From Caldicoprobacter guelmensis (GTDB taxonomy: Bacteria; Bacillota; Clostridia; Caldicoprobacterales; Caldicoprobacteraceae), in assembly GCF_016908415.1 (NCBI RefSeq), contig NZ_JAFBDW010000001.1:62001-126000 (forward strand): DNA of 64,000 nt. Reading direction: 5' to 3'. Below are positions 1 to 6,987 of the stretch, in pieces (positions within the stretch are counted from its first letter, which is position 1; each line of letters begins with the position of its first letter). The position numbers and the translations under genes were made by a program. The notes under the pieces were generated by a model that did not search any database, was not told where the DNA came from, and worked only from the letters and a program-made list of their open reading frames with translations.

Positions 1-344
1 TGGTAAATAAGCTTTCGCTTTTCTTCAGCAAACTGTATTATGCTTTTTCTCAGCTGGTTTACATCGTTCATATCAAGGCAGTTGACAGCTTCTACCCACA
101 AATCCTGGCTCTTAAAAAAATCGACCCAGCGCTGGGTCATAATAGGGTCAGCCAGATCTTTCTTGTTGAGAAGTATCAACCGCTGTTTATTCTTGCAAAG
201 GGCCACAAACTCGGGATTAGTGCTGCTTCTTGGAACACGGGCATCGCGCACCTCGATGATCAGGTCTACAAGCTTAATATTCTCCTGGATGACCCGTTTG
301 GCTTTGCTCATATGGCCCGGATACCAGTGAATGTGCCGACTCAT
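1..344 (-). CDS. rbgA: Ribosome biogenesis GTPase RbgA/YlqF (partial, 3' end outside window)
   Basis: This minus-strand frame has no stop before the window edge, so only the first 114 residues are visible. The N-terminus reads MSRHIHWYPGHMSKAKR, the usual opening of RbgA/YlqF, followed by DARVPRSS and the G4 GTP-binding motif LNKKDLADP at about residues 57-65. G4 ahead of G1 is the circularly permuted order typical of this family, which matures the 50S subunit in Firmicutes. The ATG at 342-344 follows a GGGGAG ribosome site at 5-nt spacing. The gene lies 12 nt downstream of lepB and is probably co-transcribed with it. The G1 and G3 motifs would lie beyond the window. Confidence 0.92.
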   Translation of the reverse strand, partial: MSRHIHWYPGHMSKAKRVIQENIKLVDLIIEVRDARVPRSSTNPEFVALCKNKQRLILLNKKDLADPIMTQRWVDFFKSQDLWVEAVNCLDMNDVNQLRKSIIQFAEEKRKLIY

Positions 345-356
345 GTTGTCTCCCCT

Positions 357-890
357 TCATTTAAATATTGTTACAGCCCATACAGGCCATATCCTTATTT
401 TTGCTTTACCTATGACATTTTGCATAGGTATAAAACCTACGTGGGAATTCCTGCTGTCGCGGCTGAAGTTCCGGTTATCCCCCATTACAAATATGGTACC
501 CTCAGGTACCACAGTCTTGGGATACTCCCCTATGGTCGGCTCGGCGATGTATGGCTCTACCAATGCCTTACCATTTACATACACTTTGCCGTCTTTTATC
601 TCTACAGTATCACCCTCAATCCCTATTACCCTCTTTATATAGTTTACACGAGGGTTGTCGGGATTTTTAAACACCACAATGTCCCCTCGTTCAGGGTGCC
701 CGAACTTGTAACTCAGCTTGAGCACAATGAGCCGATCGCCTGATTCCAGGGTAGGGTGCATGGATGACCCTTCTACCAGCACAACGTCAAACACGAACAT
801 GCGCAATAAAAATGCGAGTAGCAGTGCTGTAACAATGGACTGAAGCCACTCCGCCCATTCGCTCTTTTTCGCTTCTTCCATTCGATTCAC
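357..890 (-). CDS. lepB: Signal peptidase I
   Basis: Type I signal peptidase that removes signal peptides from exported proteins at the outer face of the membrane. One N-terminal transmembrane segment spans about residues 16-39. The catalytic serine is S43 in the GSSMHPTL box and the general-base lysine is K86 in YIKRVIG. The C-terminal GDNRNFSRDSR box (box E) is also present. At 177 residues it is normal for Gram-positive SipS-type enzymes. The longest frame starts with GTG at 890; an ATG at 881 with GGGTG 6-nt upstream is an equally good start. The upstream region has been invaded by transposon-derived DNA, and only a -10 TATAAT (minus strand, 905-910) is recognisable. Confidence 0.95.
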   Translation of the reverse strand: MNRMEEAKKSEWAEWLQSIVTALLLAFLLRMFVFDVVLVEGSSMHPTLESGDRLIVLKLSYKFGHPERGDIVVFKNPDNPRVNYIKRVIGIEGDTVEIKDGKVYVNGKALVEPYIAEPTIGEYPKTVVPEGTIFVMGDNRNFSRDSRNSHVGFIPMQNVIGKAKIRIWPVWAVTIFK

Positions 891-928
891 CCGTCTTTGC
901 TATTATTATATCAATTACGTGACGTCCT

Positions 929-948
929 CCCCTCAATTCATTGAGGGG
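929..948 (-). repeat. Perfect terminal hairpin of an IS605/IS607-type element (possible omega-RNA remnant)
   Basis: CCCCTCAAT-TC-ATTGAGGGG is a perfect 9-bp inverted repeat starting 5 nt past the stop codon of the tnpB remnant. Hairpins in this position form the right end of IS200/IS605 and IS607 elements and, in active TnpB systems, part of the guide RNA scaffold. The family link is inferred from position and form. On the minus strand, the sequence just beyond (GACGTCAC, then the lepB -10 region) would be where a guide segment lies. Confidence 0.5.
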
Positions 949-953
949 CATCC

Positions 954-1305
954 TCAAGCGGATGCACATATAAGGTTACCCTCGTGCTTCGGCTCGGCGA
1001 CGCCATGCCATCCCAGGTGGTATGACACAACCGCGGGCCGCGCCACACGGCCACTACTCCCCTTCACGGGAGATACCTTATATGCCTTCTCGTAAATGTT
1101 CAGCGCACCGTTTACGTCCGACTGTGCACTCCACCCGCAGGAACATACATACAGGTCCCGCTGTATGCATTCCGAAATAAAATGGGAGGTGGCTATGTGC
1201 AGTAACTGCTCTACCTGTTTTCTTTCCATATGCGATATCTCTTTCCACCTGCGGGAGTTCTACTGGAGACTTGCCCGCATCTTCTGCCAATAGCGCCTTA
1301 TGGCC
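954..1305 (-). pseudogene. Degraded TnpB (IS605/IS607 family) C-terminal remnant
   Basis: The last 90 codons read through a TnpB C-terminus: CSCGWSAQSDVNGALNI matches the family's second zinc-knuckle half plus the D-x-NGA-x-NI signature, and GWHGVAEPK matches the usual tail. Upstream in the same frame, AIRRYWQKMRASLQ, a stop, then NSRRWKEISHMERKQVEQ and HIATSHFISECI resemble the family's KxL-SxKE-R-NH-x-IS-x-IVE region. At least two in-frame stops occur. A direct jump from SECIQRD to the zinc knuckle implies that most of the RuvC-like core has been deleted. Non-functional as a nuclease. The left boundary is approximate. Confidence 0.75.
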
Positions 1306-1537
1306 TAAAAAATAACCAACAGGAGGGATGAGGAATGGCCCAATACAATATATTACCATTGATTCTGAAATTTTGCACCATCTTTTTTAAAAAAGGGTTC
1401 TCTAAGATTCTCTAAGAAGATACCTAACAAATCTCGGCATGGGCAAGGAGGTTATATCGTTGAAGATAGTAATGCAAAATGGTAAAAGAAATATACTCGA
1501 TTGGTCGGAAAACGCTTATAAACTGGGAAAGAGAAGG

Positions 1538-1954
1538 TTACGCCAGTAAAAGCCGCAGAAAATCGTCAGGAGAAACTGCTTTGACGGGGGAATTATTGAA
1601 GTCCTTAACGTTCCGGGTGATGATGTATTCGATTTTCCTACGTTTGGCACATGCGGCAAGCAGTGCATCTTCATAATCGTTAATAGGTAGCTCGAGAGCT
1701 CTTCTACAGTCAGAGACGGTGATATCCATAATATTGAAAAGCGTAAAGAGTTTCCGCAGCTCTTCTTTGCATCTTGTGGCGTCATGTAAGTATTTTTGCA
1801 GAATATAATATATATCCGTAATGCAATTGGCTGTAATGTATGCGTTGATCTTTTCTTCAGCAGCCATAATAAACAGTTTTTGTGCGGCTTCGTTAAAAGG
1901 GGAGCGGGAAAGCATGGCGTCAAGTATCACATTGGTGTCAATCAATACGTTCAT
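1538..1954 (-). CDS. PIN-domain toxin (VapC-like ribonuclease)
   Basis: A 138-residue PIN-domain protein. It starts MNVLIDTNVILDAML, with the first catalytic aspartate in the DTN motif, and has a further acidic cluster NDYEDALLAA near residues 91-100. The ITRNVKDF segment near the C-terminus holds the last conserved acidic residue. PIN toxins of this kind cleave RNA and are held inactive by a partner antitoxin. Its start lies inside the end of the antitoxin gene (17-nt overlap), the usual translational coupling of such modules. The RNA target cannot be read from the sequence. Transposon remnants flank its 3' side. Confidence 0.88.
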   Translation of the reverse strand: MNVLIDTNVILDAMLSRSPFNEAAQKLFIMAAEEKINAYITANCITDIYYILQKYLHDATRCKEELRKLFTLFNIMDITVSDCRRALELPINDYEDALLAACAKRRKIEYIITRNVKDFNNSPVKAVSPDDFLRLLLA

Positions 1955-2165
1955 GACGTCTCAGCCGCTCCCTTCTGGCTTGTTCCAGCGTTATGTCAGC
2001 GGGTAATATACCAAACAGCGACTTTGCCATCTCAATTTTATCTTGCTTGATACTTATAAGCTTTGCAATTTTTTTGCCGTTTTTAGTGATATATATATCC
2101 TCTTTAGCAGCAAGGGCTAAATATTTACCGATATTGTTTTTAAACTCTGTGGCTGTTATTATCAT
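1938..2165 (-). CDS. Phd/YefM-family antitoxin
   Basis: A 75-residue antitoxin beginning MIITATEFKNNIGKYL, the N-terminal DNA-binding fold of Phd/YefM proteins. The next segment, ITKNGKKIAKLI, is the typical beta hairpin of that fold. The C-terminal part, EQARRERLRRHERID, is charged and probably wraps the toxin. The ATG at 2163-2165 was chosen because GGGGGTTGG precedes it and because the family starts here; an in-frame extension to 2192 exists. The gene precedes and overlaps the PIN toxin. It probably represses its own promoter through the inverted repeat at 2195-2219. Confidence 0.87.
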   Translation of the reverse strand: MIITATEFKNNIGKYLALAAKEDIYITKNGKKIAKLISIKQDKIEMAKSLFGILPADITLEQARRERLRRHERID

Positions 2166-2194
2166 ACGCCAACCCCCTTTCGATTTGTACAAAA

Positions 2195-2248
2195 AATATT
2201 ATTCGCATTGGCTAATATTATTATACAAAAATTGTGCGATTACATCAA
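2195..2248 (-). promoter_or_regulatory. Promoter and operator of the toxin-antitoxin operon
   Basis: On the minus strand, TTGATG (2243-2248) and TATAAT (2220-2225) are separated by 17 nt, a near-consensus SigA promoter. Just downstream, AATATTA (2195-2201) and TAATATT (2213-2219) form an inverted repeat across the expected transcription start. That is where a Phd-type autorepressor would bind. Confidence 0.6.
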
Positions 2249-2363
2249 CACAAAAACTCCGGAATGAACAAAGCGAGGTAATGCTTAGTAAAAGGCGAGG
2301 CCGGATAAGGGAATTGAAGTTAAAGAGAAATGGTAAAATCTAGTCAAATACAGCCCTCTTTGT

Positions 2364-2717
2364 TCAAAAGGCATTGGTGATGTGGTTAAAGTGGTATGAG
2401 CCATCACGGCTTATCATCACTTCTACCACGTCAAATCGGCAGCTAGAGTTTTTTATCCCCTTCTCTTTCATGTAATACTGTGCTATTTTAAAGTATTTCT
2501 TTTGCTTTTTAAAGGTCACCGATTCGGCTGGTAAGCCAAAGCCCAAGCTGCGCCTGGTTTTTACCTCTACAAATACCAAAGTGCCATCTTGCTGTGCTAT
2601 GAGGTCTATCTCTCCTACAGGGCAACGGTAGTTGTGCTCTAGGACATTTAAGCCTTTATCGCGCAGGTATTCTGCTGTCCTTTCCTCACCCCACCTGCCG
2701 AGTGCTTTTCTGTTCAA
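2364..2717 (-). CDS. YraN family (UPF0102) endonuclease-like protein
   Basis: A 117-residue protein of the YraN/UPF0102 family, which has a restriction-endonuclease-like fold and no settled function. Visible family features are the N-terminal LGRWGEE segment, CPVGEIDLIAQQDG near residues 35-48 and FVEVKTRR, which together give the D-(E)xK nuclease pattern. The TTG start at 2717 was chosen because AAAGGAGG lies 9 nt upstream and the family begins with NRKALGRWGEE; a longer in-frame reading to 2768 adds 17 unsupported residues. It is next to rnhB, its usual partner. Confidence 0.88.
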   Translation of the reverse strand: MNRKALGRWGEERTAEYLRDKGLNVLEHNYRCPVGEIDLIAQQDGTLVFVEVKTRRSLGFGLPAESVTFKKQKKYFKIAQYYMKEKGIKNSSCRFDVVEVMISRDGSYHFNHITNAF

Positions 2718-2936
2718 CTTCAAAGGCCTCCTTTCCCATTGCTGCTTACACGCTTTCTGGCTGCTCATTTTGGCATTTCCCCAAGAGCTATGCGGGTATG
2801 TTTATAAATTTGAAAAGGTGCGATACACCATGTCTCTCAAGTTTGGGGGGAAAATAAGGGTATCTCTGCAATGCCCCCTTTGAAGCTGCGGCACACGTCG
2901 ATTTATGGGGCTGTGAAACTGGTCCGCACAATAGCG

Positions 2937-3632
2937 TTATAAATTTTGTAAAGGTGGGCTGCTCAGAAATTTTTCGCAGAAGGTTCTGCGGTGTATGGGA
3001 GATAGCCCAAACCTCTTTATGTTCTCTATATGCTCTTCGGTGCCGTATCCCTTGTGTTTTTCAAAGCCGTATTGCGGATAAACTTCAGCCCATCTCATCA
3101 TTTCCCGGTCTCTGGTGACCTTAGCGATTATGGATGCGGCGGCAATGGCCTGCGAGCGTACATCACCTTTTACCAGAGAGAACTGCGGGATTGAGCAGTT
3201 TTTGAGAACAAGGGCGTCTATAAGCAGACAGTCGGGACGGGGATTGCAGGTCAATACTGCCTGCTCCATGGCCTTGCGCACGGCGTTGAGTATGTTGATC
3301 CTGTCTATTTCTTCTGGTTCTACACGGCCTATGCCCACAGCAACCGCTGTAGACATTATTGTGTCATACAGCTGTTGGCGCCTTAAGGGTGAAAGCCGCT
3401 TGGAATCCCTGACGGTGCCGGACCCTACTATGCCTTCGATAAGGGCCCATTTTGGCAGAATGACGCAGGCGGCCACTACGGGACCGGCCAGCGGCCCACG
3501 GCCCACCTCATCAACGCCCCCTACCAGTTCATATCCCATATTCCAAAATTTGATATCTTCAAACCATGTATCCGTTGTTGCGCTCAATTCTACCACCGTT
3601 TTATCTCTGTTTCTTAGGGAAAATTTTATCAC
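2937..3632 (-). CDS. rnhB: Ribonuclease HII
   Basis: RNase HII removes ribonucleotides embedded in DNA and RNA primers. The motif GGVDEVGRGPLAGPVV supplies the first two catalytic acids. DSKRLSP, the LLIDAL aspartate and AAASIIAKVTRD complete the type 2 RNase H active site. The coordinates give the longest frame (231 residues, GTG start). A SigA-like promoter (3623-3652) overlaps that start, so the true initiation codon is probably downstream, for example GTG at 3596 or TTG at 3587. That would leave the catalytic domain intact. Confidence 0.95.
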   Translation of the reverse strand: MIKFSLRNRDKTVVELSATTDTWFEDIKFWNMGYELVGGVDEVGRGPLAGPVVAACVILPKWALIEGIVGSGTVRDSKRLSPLRRQQLYDTIMSTAVAVGIGRVEPEEIDRINILNAVRKAMEQAVLTCNPRPDCLLIDALVLKNCSIPQFSLVKGDVRSQAIAAASIIAKVTRDREMMRWAEVYPQYGFEKHKGYGTEEHIENIKRFGLSPIHRRTFCEKFLSSPPLQNL

Positions 3633-3652
3633 AGTTTGCCAGAGTTTGACAA
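3623..3652 (-). promoter_or_regulatory. Candidate SigA promoter for rnhB-yraN
   Basis: Minus-strand TTGTCA (3647-3652) and TAAAAT (3623-3628) with an 18-nt spacer. Transcription would begin near 3616, inside the longest rnhB frame, which argues for a downstream start codon. Confidence 0.5.
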
Positions 3653-3690
3653 GAAATTCGAGCTGGAAAATGGGGGTTGGTAACTATTGC

Positions 3691-3719
3691 TTGACGGACC
3701 AATGTATCGAATGTATCAT
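3691..3719 (+). promoter_or_regulatory. SigA promoter for dprA-topA-trmFO
   Basis: TTGACG (3691-3696) and TATCAT (3714-3719) are separated by 17 nt, 36 nt upstream of the dprA start. It is divergent from the rnhB promoter. Confidence 0.65.
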
Positions 3720-3755
3720 AAGAGATGAAAAAGTCGGTTTGTATGGAGGAGAATT

Positions 3756-4865
3756 GTGGTGGAGGATATTGAGGACAAGGTCTACTGGATATGGTTGTCC
3801 AGTATACCTGGCATAGGCGCTAAGCGGTTTTACTACCTCGTAAAGAGGTTTGGCAGCCCTAGGGCGGTGTGGGAGTGCGGTGATGAGGACATTTTGGATG
3901 CGTGCGGATTGATAGGGGACAGGGTGGCACAAAACCTCATAACCCACAAAAGCATGGCATACCTTGAAAAGGCCCAAAAAATTGCTGAGGACCCTGAGAT
4001 TGAGGTAATAACTTTAATTGAGGATGAATATCCTAAACTTCTGAAGACAATATATGACCCTCCACCAGTGCTTTATTGCAAGGGACAACCTCTTAGGGAG
4101 ACACCGTATATGGTTTCTATCGTGGGTTCAAGGAGGACTTCGGAATACGGCAGGCAAATGGCTGAAAGATTGGCTTATGACCTTTCGTGTGCTGGCGTTA
4201 CTGTTGTGAGCGGCCTTGCCCGTGGCATAGATGCCATGGCGCATAGAGGCGCTTTGCGAGCCGGTGGTTATACCATCGGGGTCCTGGGGTGTGGAGTGGA
4301 TGTGGTGTATCCTAGGGAAAATAAGAAGTTGTTTATGCAGGTGCAGCAACAAGGCACCTTGATAAGCGAGTATCCCCCGGGTACACAGCCTGCTGCCGGC
4401 AATTTCCCGGCAAGGAACAGGATCATAAGCGGTCTATCCCAGGCGGTGTTGGTGGTTGAAGCGGGTAATACCAGCGGAGCGCTTATCACAGTCGATTTTG
4501 CTTTGGAGCAGGGCAGGGAGGTGTATGCACTGCCTGGCAATGTTACCAGCCCTTACAGCAGTGGTACAAACCAGCTGATAAAGGAGGGAGCCAGGCCCAT
4601 CACGTGTGCCGATGATATCCTGGAAGACCTCGGCATAACCGTGAATAAGGAGGTCAAGCGCCCTTCGGTTACTTCCTATCAGCTGGATATTTTTGAGGCA
4701 GAAGTATATAATGCTCTTGAGGATGGCGAAAAACAGCTTGAAGAGCTGGCAGCCATCACGGGCTTTGAGATAGGTAAACTGAACGCTATTTTGACCCTTC
4801 TGGAGATGAAGGGTATAGTAAAGCAACTGCCTGGTGGGAAGTTTGTTAGGCAGCTCATAATTTGA
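3756..4865 (+). CDS. dprA: DNA-processing protein DprA
   Basis: DprA binds incoming single-stranded DNA during natural transformation and loads RecA on it. The 369-residue protein has an N-terminal helical SAM-like part (IPGIGAKRF), a Rossmann-like core and a C-terminal winged-helix part (EKQLEELAAITGFEIGKLNAI). The core carries VGSRRTSEYG, GLARGIDAMAH, GVLGCGVDVVYP, FPARNRIISGLS and ALPGN, the standard DprA/Smf motifs. The GTG start follows GGAGGA by 5 nt. It heads a run with topA 13 nt downstream. With the pilus operon at 21-32 kb it suggests DNA-uptake capacity. Confidence 0.96.
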   Translation: MVEDIEDKVYWIWLSSIPGIGAKRFYYLVKRFGSPRAVWECGDEDILDACGLIGDRVAQNLITHKSMAYLEKAQKIAEDPEIEVITLIEDEYPKLLKTIYDPPPVLYCKGQPLRETPYMVSIVGSRRTSEYGRQMAERLAYDLSCAGVTVVSGLARGIDAMAHRGALRAGGYTIGVLGCGVDVVYPRENKKLFMQVQQQGTLISEYPPGTQPAAGNFPARNRIISGLSQAVLVVEAGNTSGALITVDFALEQGREVYALPGNVTSPYSSGTNQLIKEGARPITCADDILEDLGITVNKEVKRPSVTSYQLDIFEAEVYNALEDGEKQLEELAAITGFEIGKLNAILTLLEMKGIVKQLPGGKFVRQLII

Positions 4866-4878
4866 ATGGAGGGATAAA

Positions 4879-6987
4879 GTGGCACAGGATTTGGTTATTG
4901 TGGAATCTCCTGCTAAAGCTCGGACCATAAAGAAGTTTTTGGGTAATAAGTATAAGGTTGAGGCTTCAATGGGGCACGTCAGAGACCTGCCCAAAAGCCA
5001 GCTGGGAGTGGACATCGAAAACGATTTTGAACCCAAGTATATAACCATACGGGGAAAAGGGGATATAATAAACAGGCTTAAGAAAGAGGCGCAGAATGCG
5101 GAGAGGGTGTATCTGGCTACCGACCCTGACAGGGAAGGTGAGGCCATATCATGGCATCTTGCCCACCTTCTGGATATAGACCCAAACAGTACTTGCAGGA
5201 TAGAGTTTCATGAGATTACGCAGCAGGCCATAAGAAATGCCATAAAGCATCCAAGGGCCATCAACATGTGTCTGGTGGATGCCCAGCAGGCACGGAGGGT
5301 TTTGGACAGGGTTGTAGGATACATGATAAGCCCTTTGCTCTGGCGAAAAATAAAGGGTGGGTTGAGTGCAGGCAGGGTGCAGTCAGTGGCCACCAGGATG
5401 ATATGCGAGAGGGAACGGGAGATCCAGGAGTTCGTCCCCGAGGAATATTGGATAATAACCGGGCGATTTGTGAAAGAGGATGGCAGAACATTTGAAGCTG
5501 ATTTTTACGGTACGGTTGATAATAAGGTTACACCTAAAAGCGAGGAAGAGGTAAAAGGCCTCGTTGAAAAGCTCCGGACAGCGAAATACGCAGTTCATGG
5601 GGTTAAAAGGGGGGTAAAAAAGCGGAGCGCTCCACCGCCTTTTACCACCAGTACACTTCAACAGGAGGCTTACCGAAAGCTGGGGTTCACCACTCAAAAG
5701 ACCATGATGATTGCTCAACAGCTCTATGAAGGGGTGGAAATTAGAGGCGAGGGCGCAGTAGGGTTGGTGACATACATCCGTACCGATTCGACGCGGATTG
5801 CCGAGCAGGCTCAAAAGGAAGCGCTGGAGTATATAAGGAAAAAATATGGGCAGCAGTATGTTCCCGAAAAGCCCAATCAATATAAGAGCAAGAAAGGCGC
5901 TCAGGATGCCCATGAGGCCATTCGTCCCACCTCTGTGCTGAGGGAACCGGAGGCCATAAAGGACTCGTTGACTTATGACCAGTACAGGCTTTACCGTTTG
6001 ATATACGACAGGTTTTTGGCCAGCCAGATGGCACCTGCATTGTATGATACCATGACGATAGAAATCGTCGGGGATAATGGTTATCTGTTTAGGGCAACCG
6101 GTTCACGCAAGACCTTTGCCGGTTACACCATTATATATATGGAAGGCAGCGATAACGAAAAGCCTGAAAAGGAAAACGAAGATGTGGAGCTTCCGGAGGT
6201 GAGCGAGGGCGAGAAGCTAAGTTTGGAAGAGGTATTGCCCGAGCAGCATTTTACTCAGCCGCCACCAAGGTATACCGAGGCGTCGCTGGTCCGTGCCCTG
6301 GAGGAGATGGGCATCGGCAGGCCCAGCACTTACGCTCCCACCATTTCAACTATTATAGAGAGGGGATATGTGGTAAGGGAAAAGAAAAGCCTGGTGCCCA
6401 CCGAATTGGGGTTTATAGTAAACGACCTCATGATGACTTATTTTCCAGATATAGTGGATTACAAGTTTACAGCGGAGATGGAAAAGCAATTGGACGAGGT
6501 GGAAGAGGGGAAGAAGGACTGGCGGGAAATAGTAAGGGAGTTTTATATACCCTTTAAGGAATTGCTTAAAAAGGCCGATGAAGCCATATCCAAGATAGAA
6601 ATCAAGGAAGAGGTATCGGATGTCAAGTGTGAGAAATGCGGTGCAAATATGGTGATAAAGGCTGGCCGATATGGCAAATTTTTGGCCTGCCCCAATTTCC
6701 CGAAGTGCCGCAATACAAAACCGTATGTGGAGGAGATTGCAGCGCGCTGCCCCAAGTGCAACAGCGCCATAGTTGTGAAGTACACCAAAAAGGGGAAAAA
6801 GTTTTATGGCTGTGAAAACTATCCCGAGTGCGATTTCATATCATGGGATATGCCGGCTGACCAGAGATGCCCGGAATGCGGTGCTTTAATGGTGGTAAAA
6901 CAAAGGAAGAATGGAGAAGAGTACCTTTTATGTACCAACAAGGAGTGCGGATACCGCCAGGAAAGAAGTGAGGTAAACTATGAATAA
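4879..6987 (+). CDS. topA: DNA topoisomerase I
   Basis: Type IA topoisomerase that relaxes negative supercoils. The Toprim domain opens the 702-residue protein (VIVESPAKARTIKKFLG, then ATDPDREGEAISWH). The catalytic tyrosine is Y299 in GLVTYIRTDSTRI. Three C-terminal zinc-finger modules follow, starting at CEKCGANM, CPKCNSAI and CPECGALM, each with four cysteines. The GTG start is preceded by GGAGGG. The last 8 nt overlap trmFO, so the two are translationally coupled. Confidence 0.97.
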   Translation: MAQDLVIVESPAKARTIKKFLGNKYKVEASMGHVRDLPKSQLGVDIENDFEPKYITIRGKGDIINRLKKEAQNAERVYLATDPDREGEAISWHLAHLLDIDPNSTCRIEFHEITQQAIRNAIKHPRAINMCLVDAQQARRVLDRVVGYMISPLLWRKIKGGLSAGRVQSVATRMICEREREIQEFVPEEYWIITGRFVKEDGRTFEADFYGTVDNKVTPKSEEEVKGLVEKLRTAKYAVHGVKRGVKKRSAPPPFTTSTLQQEAYRKLGFTTQKTMMIAQQLYEGVEIRGEGAVGLVTYIRTDSTRIAEQAQKEALEYIRKKYGQQYVPEKPNQYKSKKGAQDAHEAIRPTSVLREPEAIKDSLTYDQYRLYRLIYDRFLASQMAPALYDTMTIEIVGDNGYLFRATGSRKTFAGYTIIYMEGSDNEKPEKENEDVELPEVSEGEKLSLEEVLPEQHFTQPPPRYTEASLVRALEEMGIGRPSTYAPTISTIIERGYVVREKKSLVPTELGFIVNDLMMTYFPDIVDYKFTAEMEKQLDEVEEGKKDWREIVREFYIPFKELLKKADEAISKIEIKEEVSDVKCEKCGANMVIKAGRYGKFLACPNFPKCRNTKPYVEEIAARCPKCNSAIVVKYTKKGKKFYGCENYPECDFISWDMPADQRCPECGALMVVKQRKNGEEYLLCTNKECGYRQERSEVNYE

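Noticed and set aside
1078..1359. A 93-codon minus-strand frame in the tnpB relic
   Set aside because: Wrong frame of the relic; the TnpB motifs are in the adjacent frame.
1380..1430. GGTTCTCTAAGATTCTCTAAGAAG direct repeat of TTCTCTAAGA as a possible CRISPR or attachment site
   Set aside because: Only two adjacent short copies, without spacers or an integrase gene.
3115..3816. A 233-codon frame opposite rnhB
   Set aside because: It lies antisense to a well-supported enzyme gene and its translation has no recognisable features; it mirrors rnhB codon bias.
4434..5147. A 237-codon frame antisense to dprA and topA
   Set aside because: It spans two real genes on the other strand and shows no protein features.
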